Of a stretch of 19,575 bases of DNA, positions 8,230 through 16,276 are shown in pieces (positions within the stretch are counted from its first letter, which is position 1; each line of letters begins with the position of its first letter). The notes below the pieces were generated by a model. The model saw nothing but the letters and a program-made list of their open reading frames with translations. It did no database searches and was not told the origin of the DNA. The translations under genes and the position numbers were made by a program. This stretch comes from Bryobacterales bacterium. Lineage in GTDB: Bacteria; Acidobacteriota; Terriglobia; Bryobacterales; Bryobacteraceae. The stretch is taken from contig JAEUQE010000178.1 in the NCBI GenBank assembly GCA_016789785.1, positions 1 to 19,575 on the forward strand, written 5' to 3'.

Positions 8230-8268
8230 AAGAATTCTTAGCTTACGTCGGGAGAGGACACAAGTCAA
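8230..8268 (-). promoter_or_regulatory. promoter and candidate operator of second padR-permease operon
   Basis: On the minus strand, TTGACT (8268-8263) is followed by a 17-bp spacer and TAAGCT (8245-8240). The perfect palindrome AAGAATTCTT (8239-8230) lies between the -10 box and the padR start codon, overlapping the expected start of transcription. Promoter recognition is by consensus; the operator role is inferred from position. Confidence 0.6.
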
Positions 8269-9098
8269 GAGTTTCGGATCGCAATCTCGCAGGCCGGACG
8301 ATGCCTTCGACGTGCGCGCGCGCCGCATAACTGACGCTGGCTCAACTTGGCCCGCGCACGGAACGTTTTTCTGGTGCGGAGAGCGAGGCTTGCGCGTCGC
8401 GGGATGCACAACTTCCAACTGGACTCCCGCAAAGGCCGCCGTGGTCGCCCCGCAACCGGACCCCAGTGTGGGTGCGGGGGATGAGGGCTGCCCCCCTTCG
8501 ATGACCAGACGATGAGCGGCTGGGTGACGATCGCGCCGCTTCTCCTTCGTGTCTTCGGATACATCTTTGAGAGGCTTCTTGTTATCTCGCCGGAGGCCGT
8601 CCTTTTGCTTGTCCAACCTCGCCAGGGCGCCCGCCGTTTCCACAGCGAGCTTGCAACGAACCTTGGCGCTCCACAACACTGGCACTGTTCTGCTCAGTTC
8701 TTTGACACACACGGCCCGACCTTGGGTCTGGCAGCCCAACCACGTCGCCGCCTCTCTGCTACTCACTGAAGTGCCCACGCGGAGGAAAGGGCAATGCGGG
8801 GACGCGACCCGAGCGCCGTGTGGGCCCTTATGCAGGGGTGAACCGGTCCAACCGGCTGGCCCACGAAGCCACCCGGGAATGGTCCTAACGGGATCGGCTG
8901 CGTGCAAATGAGCGTGTCCGCCGCCGGTCTGCGATGTCCGATGAGGTTCCCGCCGAATTGCCTACGAGAATTCTTGTGGCCCACACACCTTCGCGAGATC
9001 GCCAACCCAGCCGCAAGCGGGCTTCGAGTTGGGGCAGGCAATTCCGGAGCCGGTAGTCCTTCATGTTGTTGGTCACCGGCAGATACGCCCCACTGGCA
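8269..9098. other. intergenic region with no supported gene
   Basis: About 830 bp. Several frames are open, including an upstream extension of the padR frame, but none shows a recognisable domain, credible start or hydrophobic pattern. A 6-bp perfect inverted repeat (TGGGCC at 8821-8826, GGCCCA at 8856-8861) encloses sequence with repeated CCGG. A minus-strand segment near 9035-9090 reads GAYLPVTNNMKDYRLRNCL, faintly like the end of a PIN toxin, but the match is too weak to call. The stretch may be decayed coding DNA. Confidence 0.4.
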
Positions 9099-9560
9099 CT
9101 AGCCTAGCGCGTCGTAATTCAGCGTCAACTCAACCGCCTGTTCGTAGCGGATCAAGCCGTGGCCACAGTCGAGACGGTTCACCGTCATCGAGAACAGCCC
9201 CGGCCCGGACTGGGCGACGAATTGTTCATCGCCACCTAGCGGTTGCTACCGGGAATCACATCCGGGGTGGACCGCACCAACAACTGCGACGGCGTCAGCG
9301 CTGGTAATCGATGCGGTGATCGCGGTCACCGACATCGAAACAAGCAGGTCCACATTGGAGAACTCTCCTGTGTCGGCGACGCCGTTCGAATTCACATCGT
9401 CAACTGTGTTCGTGCCTGTGAGCGAGATCGTGCCCGGCCGCCCTTGGTCAGATTCAGGTCTGGTTCACGCTGCAGATGGTAGCCGTTTGGCCAGCCACTG
9501 ACAGCCAAGCCAGGATGACGAGGACGAGCGAAGACGTCGCACAAGGATACAACGGACGTC
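9099..9560 (-). pseudogene. secreted protein gene broken by frameshifts and an internal stop
   Basis: The minus strand carries a coherent protein spread over frames. A signal peptide-like segment (TSSLVLVILAWLSVAGQTAT, about 9540-9481) runs into TGA near 9454. A second frame gives PDLNLTKGG at about 9460-9434. A third frame gives PGTISLTGTNTVDDVNSNGV, then ADTGEFSNVDLLVSM, with an in-frame TAG at 9248-9246 after HPGCDSR. The same frame continues QPLGGDEQFVAQSGPGLFSM and NRLDCGHGLIRYEQAVELTL to a final TAG at 9101-9099. One lost base near 9437 would join the second and third frames. The DVNSNGVADTGEF stretch resembles a calcium-binding or dockerin-like loop. The original function is not recognised. 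Confidence 0.55.
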
Positions 9561-9677
9561 GAAGTTCGGATCCACAATCATCGCCGACACGCCTGCCGCC
9601 ACCAAACCTGCGGAAGCAGGTCCCGAAGGATTCGTCCGGTTTAGGCGCTCGCATCTTGGCCTTTCGCGCGCTGCCGC

Positions 9678-11003
9678 TTAACCAGCAGCGCGCTCCCTCT
9701 TTCGGACATAGCCCAAGCAGCGGCCGGTTACGCGCGAAACGAATGCCCCGACGATCGCCGGGTCAAGTGCGTTGCCAAGGTTATGCGAAAGCTTTCGCAC
9801 GGCTTGCCTGAGCGCCTCATGGTTCTCGGCAGAGAAGATGTCCCCGGCTCCTCCCATCGCCCAAACCCCGCCCCAGACCGCACCAAGATACCCGAGAATT
9901 TCGATGACGTTGATTTGCCACGCGACCAGTGCGGAATCGCGGTCTTCAATTTCCTGCTCATGTCTCCCTATCGTTTCTGTACCACTCATACTGTAGAGGG
10001 ATGAGTTGTCATCCGGTTGGTCGGGAAGATTGACCCTTGAAATGGGAATGGCGGGTCCCTCTTGACCGAGGTACGCTTCTTGCGCTCTCCGCCAGGTGGA
10101 GCGGGCATAGAGTATCCAGAGGCACCAGAAGCCCATGGCGAATACGAGCCACTGAATGAACCCGTTGATCGCCTGGATCGACCGCCCAAGCCAGAACACG
10201 GACCCCTTCTGCTCCAACAGCTGTGCTAGAGAAGTGAATGCCGCATCAATATCGAGCACACCGCGCCGGTGAGCATCGTCGGAGTCGCGACTCGTCTGAA
10301 TGACATACAGCCGATGGGACAATCTCTCCCGGGGCTGCATATCGAACATTCCGGCAACCAGCCAGGGCGTTTGGACCCGAAAACCTCGGAGACGATCGGA
10401 AACAATCCTCCGAAAGGCTTCGAAGCGCCCATCGATACTCGGCCCTGCAACTCGCCGCCCGAAGAAAGCCGCGAATTTTGAATCTTTGGTGGTACTCTCC
10501 TCCACGGCATCCCAAATCATGCACGTGAGCGCGAGTTCGTTGAACGAAATCTCCTCTGACCGGACGCTGGCGGCGCGGGAGCGGCACGGGGTTACGCCGT
10601 GCTTTTCTACGCGCGGAAAGATCCTCTCTGCGAGCCCCGGCTGAATCGCCCGCGCCAGATACTCCCGCACGCCCGCCTGCAGTGCTTTGTTCCGCCCGTC
10701 CGCAAAAAGGCGGGGTGCCGCTCGCTGGGCTAGTTCATTCGTGAAGCTCTGAAGGAGTGCCAGCGGCTCGCCGGAGTGCGTTCCAGACACACCCTGGGGC
10801 TTCAAACCCGCCTCGAGTTGGCCGTTCAGAAAGCACAGCATTGCGAAGTTGAACGATAGATAGAAGGCGACATTGGTCAATATCGCGGCTCCCAGTAGCG
10901 CCCACAGTGCCGATTCGGGCAATTCCAGAGGGCTAAGGTGAACACTGCGCCGGCTCTGCTTCTCTCGCGCGCCTCGGATCCATTCAGCGACTGGATGTCT
11001 CAT
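9678..11003 (-). CDS. MotA/TolQ/ExbB-like membrane protein with large soluble insert
   Basis: A 441-residue protein from ATG 11003; a GTG at 11084 would add 27 residues of less convincing sequence. The first membrane helix is at about residues 31-58 (ALWALLGAAILTNVAFYLSF). About 215 mostly polar residues follow. A second helix lies at 278-300 (FIQWLVFAMGFWCLWILYA), then a charged loop and a third helix at 364-385 with GYLGAVWGGVWAMGG. That motif resembles the LGTVWG signature of ExbB/TolQ/MotA proton-channel proteins, and the following HNLGNALDPAIVGAFVSRV resembles their last helix. In that superfamily ion flow drives a partner with a single membrane helix; no MotB, ExbD or TolR-like partner is visible here. 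The soluble insert matches nothing I recognise. Family assignment is by motif, so moderate. Confidence 0.6.
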   Translation of the reverse strand: MRHPVAEWIRGAREKQSRRSVHLSPLELPESALWALLGAAILTNVAFYLSFNFAMLCFLNGQLEAGLKPQGVSGTHSGEPLALLQSFTNELAQRAAPRLFADGRNKALQAGVREYLARAIQPGLAERIFPRVEKHGVTPCRSRAASVRSEEISFNELALTCMIWDAVEESTTKDSKFAAFFGRRVAGPSIDGRFEAFRRIVSDRLRGFRVQTPWLVAGMFDMQPRERLSHRLYVIQTSRDSDDAHRRGVLDIDAAFTSLAQLLEQKGSVFWLGRSIQAINGFIQWLVFAMGFWCLWILYARSTWRRAQEAYLGQEGPAIPISRVNLPDQPDDNSSLYSMSGTETIGRHEQEIEDRDSALVAWQINVIEILGYLGAVWGGVWAMGGAGDIFSAENHEALRQAVRKLSHNLGNALDPAIVGAFVSRVTGRCLGYVRKRERAAG

Positions 11004-11575
11004 TGGGTTCTTTCTGAGCAGTAGCTGTTCCAGGTTAGCAGTAAGTCCACAGGACTGGAGTGCCAGTTCAACCTTACTGACCACTTGGCCCGGATGTCGA
11101 TCCGTGCGATTGCTGGAATACTCTCATCAGGCCGGATACTTGAACGAACGCGATCGGGTGGCATCGAATTCGACCCGTGTAACCCTTCGCAGTTTGGGCG
11201 AGGCACTCCGGTGTGCGGCCTGGAACTGGCCGTCCGCCGGTCATTTGGGCGGCCTCCAGCGTTACTGAGAATGGCTCCCATTCGATGGCTTCCATGGCGC
11301 ACCGGTGCTCGCACTCCTGCCAAAACTGCCGTCCGCATGAGCACAGCCCACGACAAATGCCACCGTCTCACACACCTTGCTCAGCACCAGGAAATCGAGG
11401 CCGAAACCAGTCATTTCACGTTTCACAACTTTTTCTTCTTCCAGATATCCTCCTTAACTTCAACAGCTTCCAGCGCCCCGCCGCCGATCGCTCCCCCGAG
11501 AATTCCCAACCCGCCAGCTAACATGGAGCCGGGAACACACACCGTTACCCACACTCAGAAGCTGGGAGGTTACTC
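11004..11575. other. intergenic region with no supported gene
   Basis: About 570 bp between divergent genes. Overlapping frames on both strands are open through part of it because of the GC-rich composition. A minus-strand stretch near 11360-11260 encodes several cysteines (CRGLCSCGRQFWQECEHRC) in front of EAIEWEPFSVTLEAA, but no domain or start could be supported. The last part (from about 11410) is T/C-rich and leads to the GGGAGG ribosome binding site of the next gene. Confidence 0.4.
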
Positions 11576-12541
11576 ATGTCCGAAGTGTCGGCTCAAAGCC
11601 GCCACCGCACCCGCGCCGACGCTGCTCGCGAGAATGGCCGCAAGTCCAAAGGCGCCGTCACGCCCGAAGGCCAATTCCGGGCTGCCACCGCCTCCCTCAA
11701 ACACGGCCTCACTGGGAAGTGCGTCGTCCTTTCCAATGAATGCCCTCGCAAATACGAAAACATGCGCAATGAGTATTTCGACGAATGGAAACCCGTCGGC
11801 CCCAGCGAAACTGACTTACTCATCACTGCCGTCAATTGTAATTGGCGTCTCCAGCGGATCTGGGCTATGGAATCCTCCGTCATCGACTCCGCGATGTTCT
11901 ACAAGCGCGAAGAGTTCGAAGAATCCTACGCCAACCACACCTCCGCCATGCGTGCCGTCGATGCGGTCTGCGCCCTCAATGCCAATAACAAGGTCAACCT
12001 CGAAACACTCCAGCGCTACGAAACCACTTACACACGCGGTTACGACCGCGCCCTTGCCTCCCTCCGCAAACTCCAGCAGGCCCGAGGCCAGGCGTCTTGC
12101 CTCGAGCCACGTCTCCGTCGAAACCCTGCGCACTCTCAACAAGTCCTTCCGCCACTCCTGCCGAAACTCAGCTTGCCGTCGCTTACTCCGCTCCTCAATT
12201 GGCTCCGCGCACTGTGCATGCTGATTCTCAGCCTGACGCCGTGGACGAAGTCTGGCAACAGCTCCACGGCTTCTCAACAGGACTTCCACCATGAGGAGCT
12301 CGCTCCGGAAACCGGCACCTGGCAGCCGCACGAATCGCAGTGTGACATGCCTCGCGAAGAGTTCCTCGCCGAAACCAGCGGCACCTTCACCGTGCCGGAG
12401 CACTTGCACTACGAGTGTCACTACACTCCATCCGAGCGCCTCTTGATTCCAAATAGTTGCATCGGCTGCCCAGCCTGCAATGAACGCGAAGAGCGTGCGC
12501 GGCAGGAAACCGAAAGGGCAGGAAAACCACTCAGCACATAG
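11576..12541 (+). CDS. hypothetical protein of the acidobacterial RKS/KHGLT family
   Basis: ATG 11576 is preceded by GGGAGG at 11564-11569, a clear ribosome binding site. Residues 1-170 fit a family abundant in Solibacter-like genomes: RENGRKSKGAVTPEGQFRAA, then SLKHGLTGKCVVLSNE, a helical middle with WRLQRIWAME, and RYETTYTRGYDRALASLRKL near residue 165. The function is unknown. After about residue 172 this frame becomes unconvincing (LPPLLPKLSLPSLTPLLNWL), while the frame two bases over reads a natural proline/alanine-rich tail (PSATPAETQLAVAYSAPQLA, then PDAVDEVWQQLHGF) to a TGA at 12292-12294. The original frame then looks credible again (ERLLIPNSCIGCPACNEREE). The true C-terminus is therefore uncertain, and one or two frameshifts may be present. 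Confidence 0.6.
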   Translation: MSEVSAQSRHRTRADAARENGRKSKGAVTPEGQFRAATASLKHGLTGKCVVLSNECPRKYENMRNEYFDEWKPVGPSETDLLITAVNCNWRLQRIWAMESSVIDSAMFYKREEFEESYANHTSAMRAVDAVCALNANNKVNLETLQRYETTYTRGYDRALASLRKLQQARGQASCLEPRLRRNPAHSQQVLPPLLPKLSLPSLTPLLNWLRALCMLILSLTPWTKSGNSSTASQQDFHHEELAPETGTWQPHESQCDMPREEFLAETSGTFTVPEHLHYECHYTPSERLLIPNSCIGCPACNEREERARQETERAGKPLST

Positions 12542-12740
12542 GATGCGAAATTGCCTCGCCAGAATTACTTACCGAACTGGTCGCGCAAGTCTCAGGGTTG
12601 TGGCGGCCCATGGCGCGGAGACGTGCGGCTCAACGCTGGACTGCCGTGGAAATGATTGAGAACTATGTCAACAAAATCAAAAAAGCCAACAAAAGGCTTC
12701 TCTGCGAAGCCTCCAAACGGTCAGTTCTCAGACCTCCGGG

Positions 12741-13049
12741 TCAAGGAGCGGCGATCTCAGTCAACTCCAAGGCCAAAACCTGCCGGCAATCCGCGCACAC
12801 CAGCGAGCCATCGTTGTCTACATAAACAGCAACCGACTCACAGACGCAACAGGCAACAGCCGGATCGCTCGCATCAGGCAACGGATCGGGCGGCTCGATC
12901 AGGCGCTTGCCTTCTGCTTTCACGGTCACCGGCTCGAACGTCGCTTTGCAGTCCGCGCAAACGTGATTGAAACAGCACTTGGGCTCGCAGCTATAAAAGA
13001 CCTCGGCCGATCCGCATAGCGGACACGAAATTTGAAGCGGTCGCGACAT
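12741..13049 (-). CDS. small protein with two zinc-ribbon modules
   Basis: A 102-residue protein with paired cysteine motifs: C9-x2-C12 (SCPLCGS) with C31-x2-C34 (HVCADCK), and C67-x2-C70 (ACCVCES) with C85-x2-C88 (VCADCRQ). This is the spacing of two zinc ribbons joined by a proline-rich linker (IEPPDPLPDASDP). Such proteins usually bind nucleic acid or proteins; no specific role can be given. It is transcribed away from the epimerase gene, with only 37 bp between start codons, and converges with the hypothetical gene ending at 12541. Confidence 0.78.
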   Translation of the reverse strand: MSRPLQISCPLCGSAEVFYSCEPKCCFNHVCADCKATFEPVTVKAEGKRLIEPPDPLPDASDPAVACCVCESVAVYVDNDGSLVCADCRQVLALELTEIAAP

Positions 13050-13086
13050 GGTAAGATTCCGAATTTAGCAAAGTCCTGGAGGATAC

Positions 13087-14043
13087 ATGCGAGTACTTGT
13101 CACCGGTGCGCAGGGATGCATCGGCGCGTGGGTGGTGCGAAGCCTGCTGAAGCGCGGGCTCGACGTGCTCATCTACGATCTGGTTGCGGAGCCCGCCCGG
13201 CTGGCCCTCATCACAGAGCCCAACGAACGGACCAACCTGCGAATCACCACCGGCGCCATCGAAGACACCGATCGAGTGAAAGCGCTGATCCGCGACGAGG
13301 GCATTACCCACGTGATTCACCTCGCCGCGGTCCTCATGCCGTTCTGCCAGCAGAATCCTGTGAACGGCGCGCTCATTGATGTGATCGGCACACTCAACGT
13401 CTTCGAAGGGGCTCGCGATGCCGGCCGGCCCGTGCGTGTCGTCTACGCGAGTTCATCGGCCGTCTGGGGCCCGGAAGATGCGTACGAAGCACGCGCGCTG
13501 TCAGAGGCCGACCCCACCATGCCGGCCACGCACTACGGCGTCTTCAAGCAGTCCAATGAAGGCAATGCCCGTGTCTTCTTCGCCGCCAATGGCATATCGA
13601 GCGTCGGCCTCCGCCCCTGGACCGTCTATGGCGTTGGCCGCGACCTTGGCCTCACCGCCGCTCCCACCATCGCCATGCGGCACCTCGTGCTCGGCAGGCC
13701 CTATCAGATCCCTCTCGGCGGCTTCATGGACTTGCAGTATGTCGAGGATGTCGCCGAGACTTTCGTCATGTCCGCACTGTCCACCGTTGAGGGCGCGCAT
13801 GTCTTCAATCTTGCCGGCGACGTGATCCACATGGACGCCATCGTCGACGCGCTTGATCAACTGCGGCCCGGCGCAAAGCAACTGATCTCCGCGGGCGGAC
13901 CACAAGTGCCCGTCGCCTACAAGATGGACGACACTGCGCTGCGCGGCATCATCCCAGGCATTCCGAAAACGCCTCTCGCGGACGGCATCCGCCAGACTGT
14001 GGAACTCTACGAGAAGCTCCGTGCCGAGGGGCGCCTTGAGTGA
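13087..14043 (+). CDS. NAD-dependent epimerase/dehydratase (extended SDR)
   Basis: A 318-residue extended short-chain dehydrogenase/reductase. The Rossmann nucleotide-binding motif G7-x2-G10-x2-G13 (VTGAQGCIGAWVV) is at the start. D31 ends the second strand and points to NAD rather than NADP. THVIHLAA (about 74-81) contacts the cofactor. YASSSAVWG contains the catalytic serine (about S123), and Y150-x3-K154 (HYGVFKQS) is the catalytic pair. The C-terminal part is the sugar- or substrate-binding domain. Such enzymes act on nucleotide sugars or related alcohols and ketones in the cytoplasm; the exact substrate is not readable. GGAGGA at 13078-13083 is the ribosome binding site. The DUF4920 gene follows after 12 bp, suggesting co-transcription. 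Confidence 0.92.
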   Translation: MRVLVTGAQGCIGAWVVRSLLKRGLDVLIYDLVAEPARLALITEPNERTNLRITTGAIEDTDRVKALIRDEGITHVIHLAAVLMPFCQQNPVNGALIDVIGTLNVFEGARDAGRPVRVVYASSSAVWGPEDAYEARALSEADPTMPATHYGVFKQSNEGNARVFFAANGISSVGLRPWTVYGVGRDLGLTAAPTIAMRHLVLGRPYQIPLGGFMDLQYVEDVAETFVMSALSTVEGAHVFNLAGDVIHMDAIVDALDQLRPGAKQLISAGGPQVPVAYKMDDTALRGIIPGIPKTPLADGIRQTVELYEKLRAEGRLE

Positions 14044-14055
14044 GATAATTCCTTT

Positions 14056-14508
14056 ATGAAGATTCGCATTCTTTCCTTGATGGTTCTGCCGCTTCTCTGC
14101 CTTGCCGGGGAGAAGAAGCTTGGCAAACCTTTGACGCTCGCCAAGCAGACGCCGATCAGCACCCTGCTTGCGTCGCCGGATCAATATGTCGACAAGACTG
14201 TGCAAGTGAAAGGGAAAGCCACCGAAGTCTGCGAGATGATGGGCTGCTGGACCAACCTCGTCGACGAGAATGGCAAGATGATCAAGATCAAAGTCAACGA
14301 CGGCGAAATCGTCTTCCCGAAAACTCACATCGGCAAAATGGTCGTCGCGGAAGGCACGCTCAAGAAGATGGTGATGACCAAGGAACAGGCCATCGCGCGC
14401 GCCAAACATGAGGCCGAGGAGCAGGGCCGCAAGTTCGATCCCGCGTCGATCAAAAGCGGCGCCACCGTGTATCAGATTCAGGGTTCCGGCGCTGTCCTCA
14501 TTGACTAG
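14056..14508 (+). CDS. secreted DUF4920 domain protein
   Basis: A 150-residue exported protein. Residues 1-18 form a signal peptide (MKIRILSLMVLPLLCLAG); the cysteine near its end lacks a proper lipobox, so cleavage by signal peptidase I is more likely. The rest matches the small beta-barrel domain DUF4920: a KTVQVKGKATEVC strand pair, EMMGCWTNLVDENGK with the two family cysteines (EVCEMMGC), IKIKVNDGEIVFP and KMVVAEGTLKKM. Biochemical function is unknown; a periplasmic binding role is a guess from the fold. It starts 12 bp after the epimerase stop without a clear ribosome binding site of its own, and the phosphatase gene follows closely. Confidence 0.85.
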   Translation: MKIRILSLMVLPLLCLAGEKKLGKPLTLAKQTPISTLLASPDQYVDKTVQVKGKATEVCEMMGCWTNLVDENGKMIKIKVNDGEIVFPKTHIGKMVVAEGTLKKMVMTKEQAIARAKHEAEEQGRKFDPASIKSGATVYQIQGSGAVLID

Positions 14509-14550
14509 CGTTTGCTGAACTCCATCGTTCGTTCGATTCGAGTCCGACCC

Positions 14551-16155
14551 ATGCGTTTCTCACTTCTCGTCCTCTCGTTGTGTGCTTCGTTGCATGCACA
14601 GCCATCGCCCGCGCGGCCCAAACTCGTCGTCGCGATTACCGTGGATCAATTCCGCTATGACTATCTGGTGCGCTTCCGCGACCAGTACACCGGCGGCATC
14701 GACCGTTTGCTCAAGCAAGGCGCTGTCTTCTCCAACGCCTACTACGAGCATTTCCCCACGGTCACCGCGATCGGACATTCCACGTTCCTGTCGGGCGCGA
14801 CACCTTCGGTCAGCGGCATCATCGGCAACGAGTGGTTCGACCGCGAGTCCGGCAAGCAGGTGACCAGCGTCGCTGACGACAACGAGGATACGCTCGGTGG
14901 CGCGTCGCGCGGCACTGCGAAGTCCGCGTCTCCACGGCGCATGCTCGTCTCAACCGTCGGCGACGAGTTGAAGATGGCAGGCCGTGGATCGAAGGTGGTT
15001 GGCATTTCGTTGAAGGACCGTAGCGCTATCCTGCCTGCCGGGCACATGGCGGATGGCGCCTACTGGTTCGACCCGCAAAGCGGCAACTTCGCTTCGAGCA
15101 CCTACTACTTCAAGCAGCTTCCCTCATGGGTGGACAGCTTCAACAAGAGCCGCTTCGCCGATAAGTTCGCCGGCTCGCAGTGGACTCCCATAGGTGGTGG
15201 CGCTCTGCTGAAGTCCATGCCCTCCAAGCTCGATAACGTCTACTATAGTGGCCTCGAGAGCTCGCCCTATGGCAACGACATTGTTGCCAAGTTCGCTGAA
15301 GCCGCGGTCATCGGCGAGCAACTCGGCAAGCGCAACACCACCGATGTGCTCGCGGTCAGCTTCTCTTCCAACGACTACGTCGGCCACCAGAACGGTCCCG
15401 ATTCGCCGCATGTGAAGGACGTCTCCATTCTCACCGACCGCCTGCTCGGCGACTTCTTCAAGTTCCTCGATGCCCAGGTCGGCATGCGCAACATCGTGGT
15501 GGTCTTCACGGCTGATCACGGCGTCGCACCGATGCCCGAACTCAACCTGCAGCGCCGCATGCCCGGCGGGCGCATCTCCGAGAAAACCATCGACTCCACG
15601 ATCGAAAAAACACTCACCGCAAAGTACGGGGAAGGCAAATGGATTGCCGGCAAAACAGGGGCATCCCGCTACTTGAATCACGCGCTGATCCAGGAGAAGA
15701 AGCTCAACTACATCGATGTGCTCGACACCGCGGCCGAGGCGTTGCGAGCGATTCCGCACATGCATCGTGTGTACACGCGTGCCGACCTTGCCAAGGGCAC
15801 AGTGCCCGGCGACCTCATAGACCGGAGGGTCCTCGCGGGCTTCTACTACAAGCGCGCCGCGGACCTCACCGTGGTCGCGGATCCTTATTATCTGTTCGAA
15901 GCACGCGGCACGTCGCATGGCATGCCGTTCCAATATGACGCGCACATCCCGGTGATCTTCATGGGCCCGGGCGTCAAACCCGGCCGCTATGATCTCCAGA
16001 TCACGGCCAATGACATCGCACCCACACTGGCCACCCTGCTGGATGTATCGAAGCCGAGCGGTGCGGTGGGCCGCGCGGTCCACGAAATCCTGGCGCCGGC
16101 GGGCACCGTGCGCGCTGCGCCTGGCGTGAAGCCCGCTTCGCCGGCGAAACCGTAA
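14551..16155 (+). CDS. PafA-like secreted alkaline phosphatase
   Basis: Periplasmic alkaline phosphatase superfamily enzyme of 534 residues that hydrolyses phosphate monoesters. ATG 14551 is chosen over the upstream TTG 14512 because it begins a proper signal peptide (MRFSLLVLSLCASLHAQ). Metal ligands and catalytic residues are all present: D32 (VDQFRYDY), nucleophile T72 (HFPTVTAIGH), N93 (IIGNEWFD), K155 and R157 (SLKDRSAILPAGH), D275 and H279 (SSNDYVGHQ), D322-H323 (FTADHG) and H456 (GTSHGMPF). From memory, the T-N, N-K, D-D and D-H spacings (21, 62, 47, 134) equal those of the phosphate-irrepressible enzyme PafA, whose N and K/R residues favour monoesters over diesters. It likely supplies phosphate from organic phosphates outside the inner membrane. 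It follows the DUF4920 gene closely. Confidence 0.9.
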   Translation: MRFSLLVLSLCASLHAQPSPARPKLVVAITVDQFRYDYLVRFRDQYTGGIDRLLKQGAVFSNAYYEHFPTVTAIGHSTFLSGATPSVSGIIGNEWFDRESGKQVTSVADDNEDTLGGASRGTAKSASPRRMLVSTVGDELKMAGRGSKVVGISLKDRSAILPAGHMADGAYWFDPQSGNFASSTYYFKQLPSWVDSFNKSRFADKFAGSQWTPIGGGALLKSMPSKLDNVYYSGLESSPYGNDIVAKFAEAAVIGEQLGKRNTTDVLAVSFSSNDYVGHQNGPDSPHVKDVSILTDRLLGDFFKFLDAQVGMRNIVVVFTADHGVAPMPELNLQRRMPGGRISEKTIDSTIEKTLTAKYGEGKWIAGKTGASRYLNHALIQEKKLNYIDVLDTAAEALRAIPHMHRVYTRADLAKGTVPGDLIDRRVLAGFYYKRAADLTVVADPYYLFEARGTSHGMPFQYDAHIPVIFMGPGVKPGRYDLQITANDIAPTLATLLDVSKPSGAVGRAVHEILAPAGTVRAAPGVKPASPAKP

Positions 16156-16215
16156 GCACGGTCGCCACGCGACACTTCATTCCATACCCCAGTCAGGCTT
16201 CGCTCAGTGCGACGA

Positions 16216-16235
16216 GGGCCTCGTTCTATAGGCCC
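16216..16235 (+). terminator. possible hairpin after the phosphatase gene
   Basis: A perfect 6-bp stem, GGGCCT and AGGCCC, encloses an 8-base loop about 60 bp after the phosphatase stop. There is no T-run, so it is at best a weak or Rho-dependent-type end signal. Confidence 0.25.
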
Positions 16236-16276
16236 ACCCGCTGAACAGCGGTGCTCAGGCGCATGACGGCGGCCGT

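Noticed and set aside
8821..8900. Possible group II intron or structured RNA near GAGCGCCGTGTGG
   Set aside because: No domain V consensus or intron-encoded protein could be found; only a short inverted repeat remains.
8227..8907. Upstream extension of the second padR frame to a 339-residue protein
   Set aside because: The extra residues are low-complexity with no domain, PadR similarity starts at the ATG at 8226, and a promoter lies inside the extension.
9035..9090. Minus-strand fragment GAYLPVTNNMKDYRL as a PIN toxin end
   Set aside because: The similarity is limited to a few residues and the flanking sequence does not continue the family.
11085..12224. Long plus-strand frame of 379 codons
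   Set aside because: It overlaps the better-supported gene at 11576 in another frame, is rich in Pro/Ser/Arg without domains, and lacks a ribosome binding site.
13501..14409. Minus-strand frame of 302 codons
   Set aside because: It is antisense to the epimerase and DUF4920 genes and has a His/Asp-rich composition typical of antisense shadows.
15124..16083. Minus-strand frame of 319 codons
   Set aside because: It is antisense to the alkaline phosphatase, whose catalytic residues are all in place; it has no recognisable domain.
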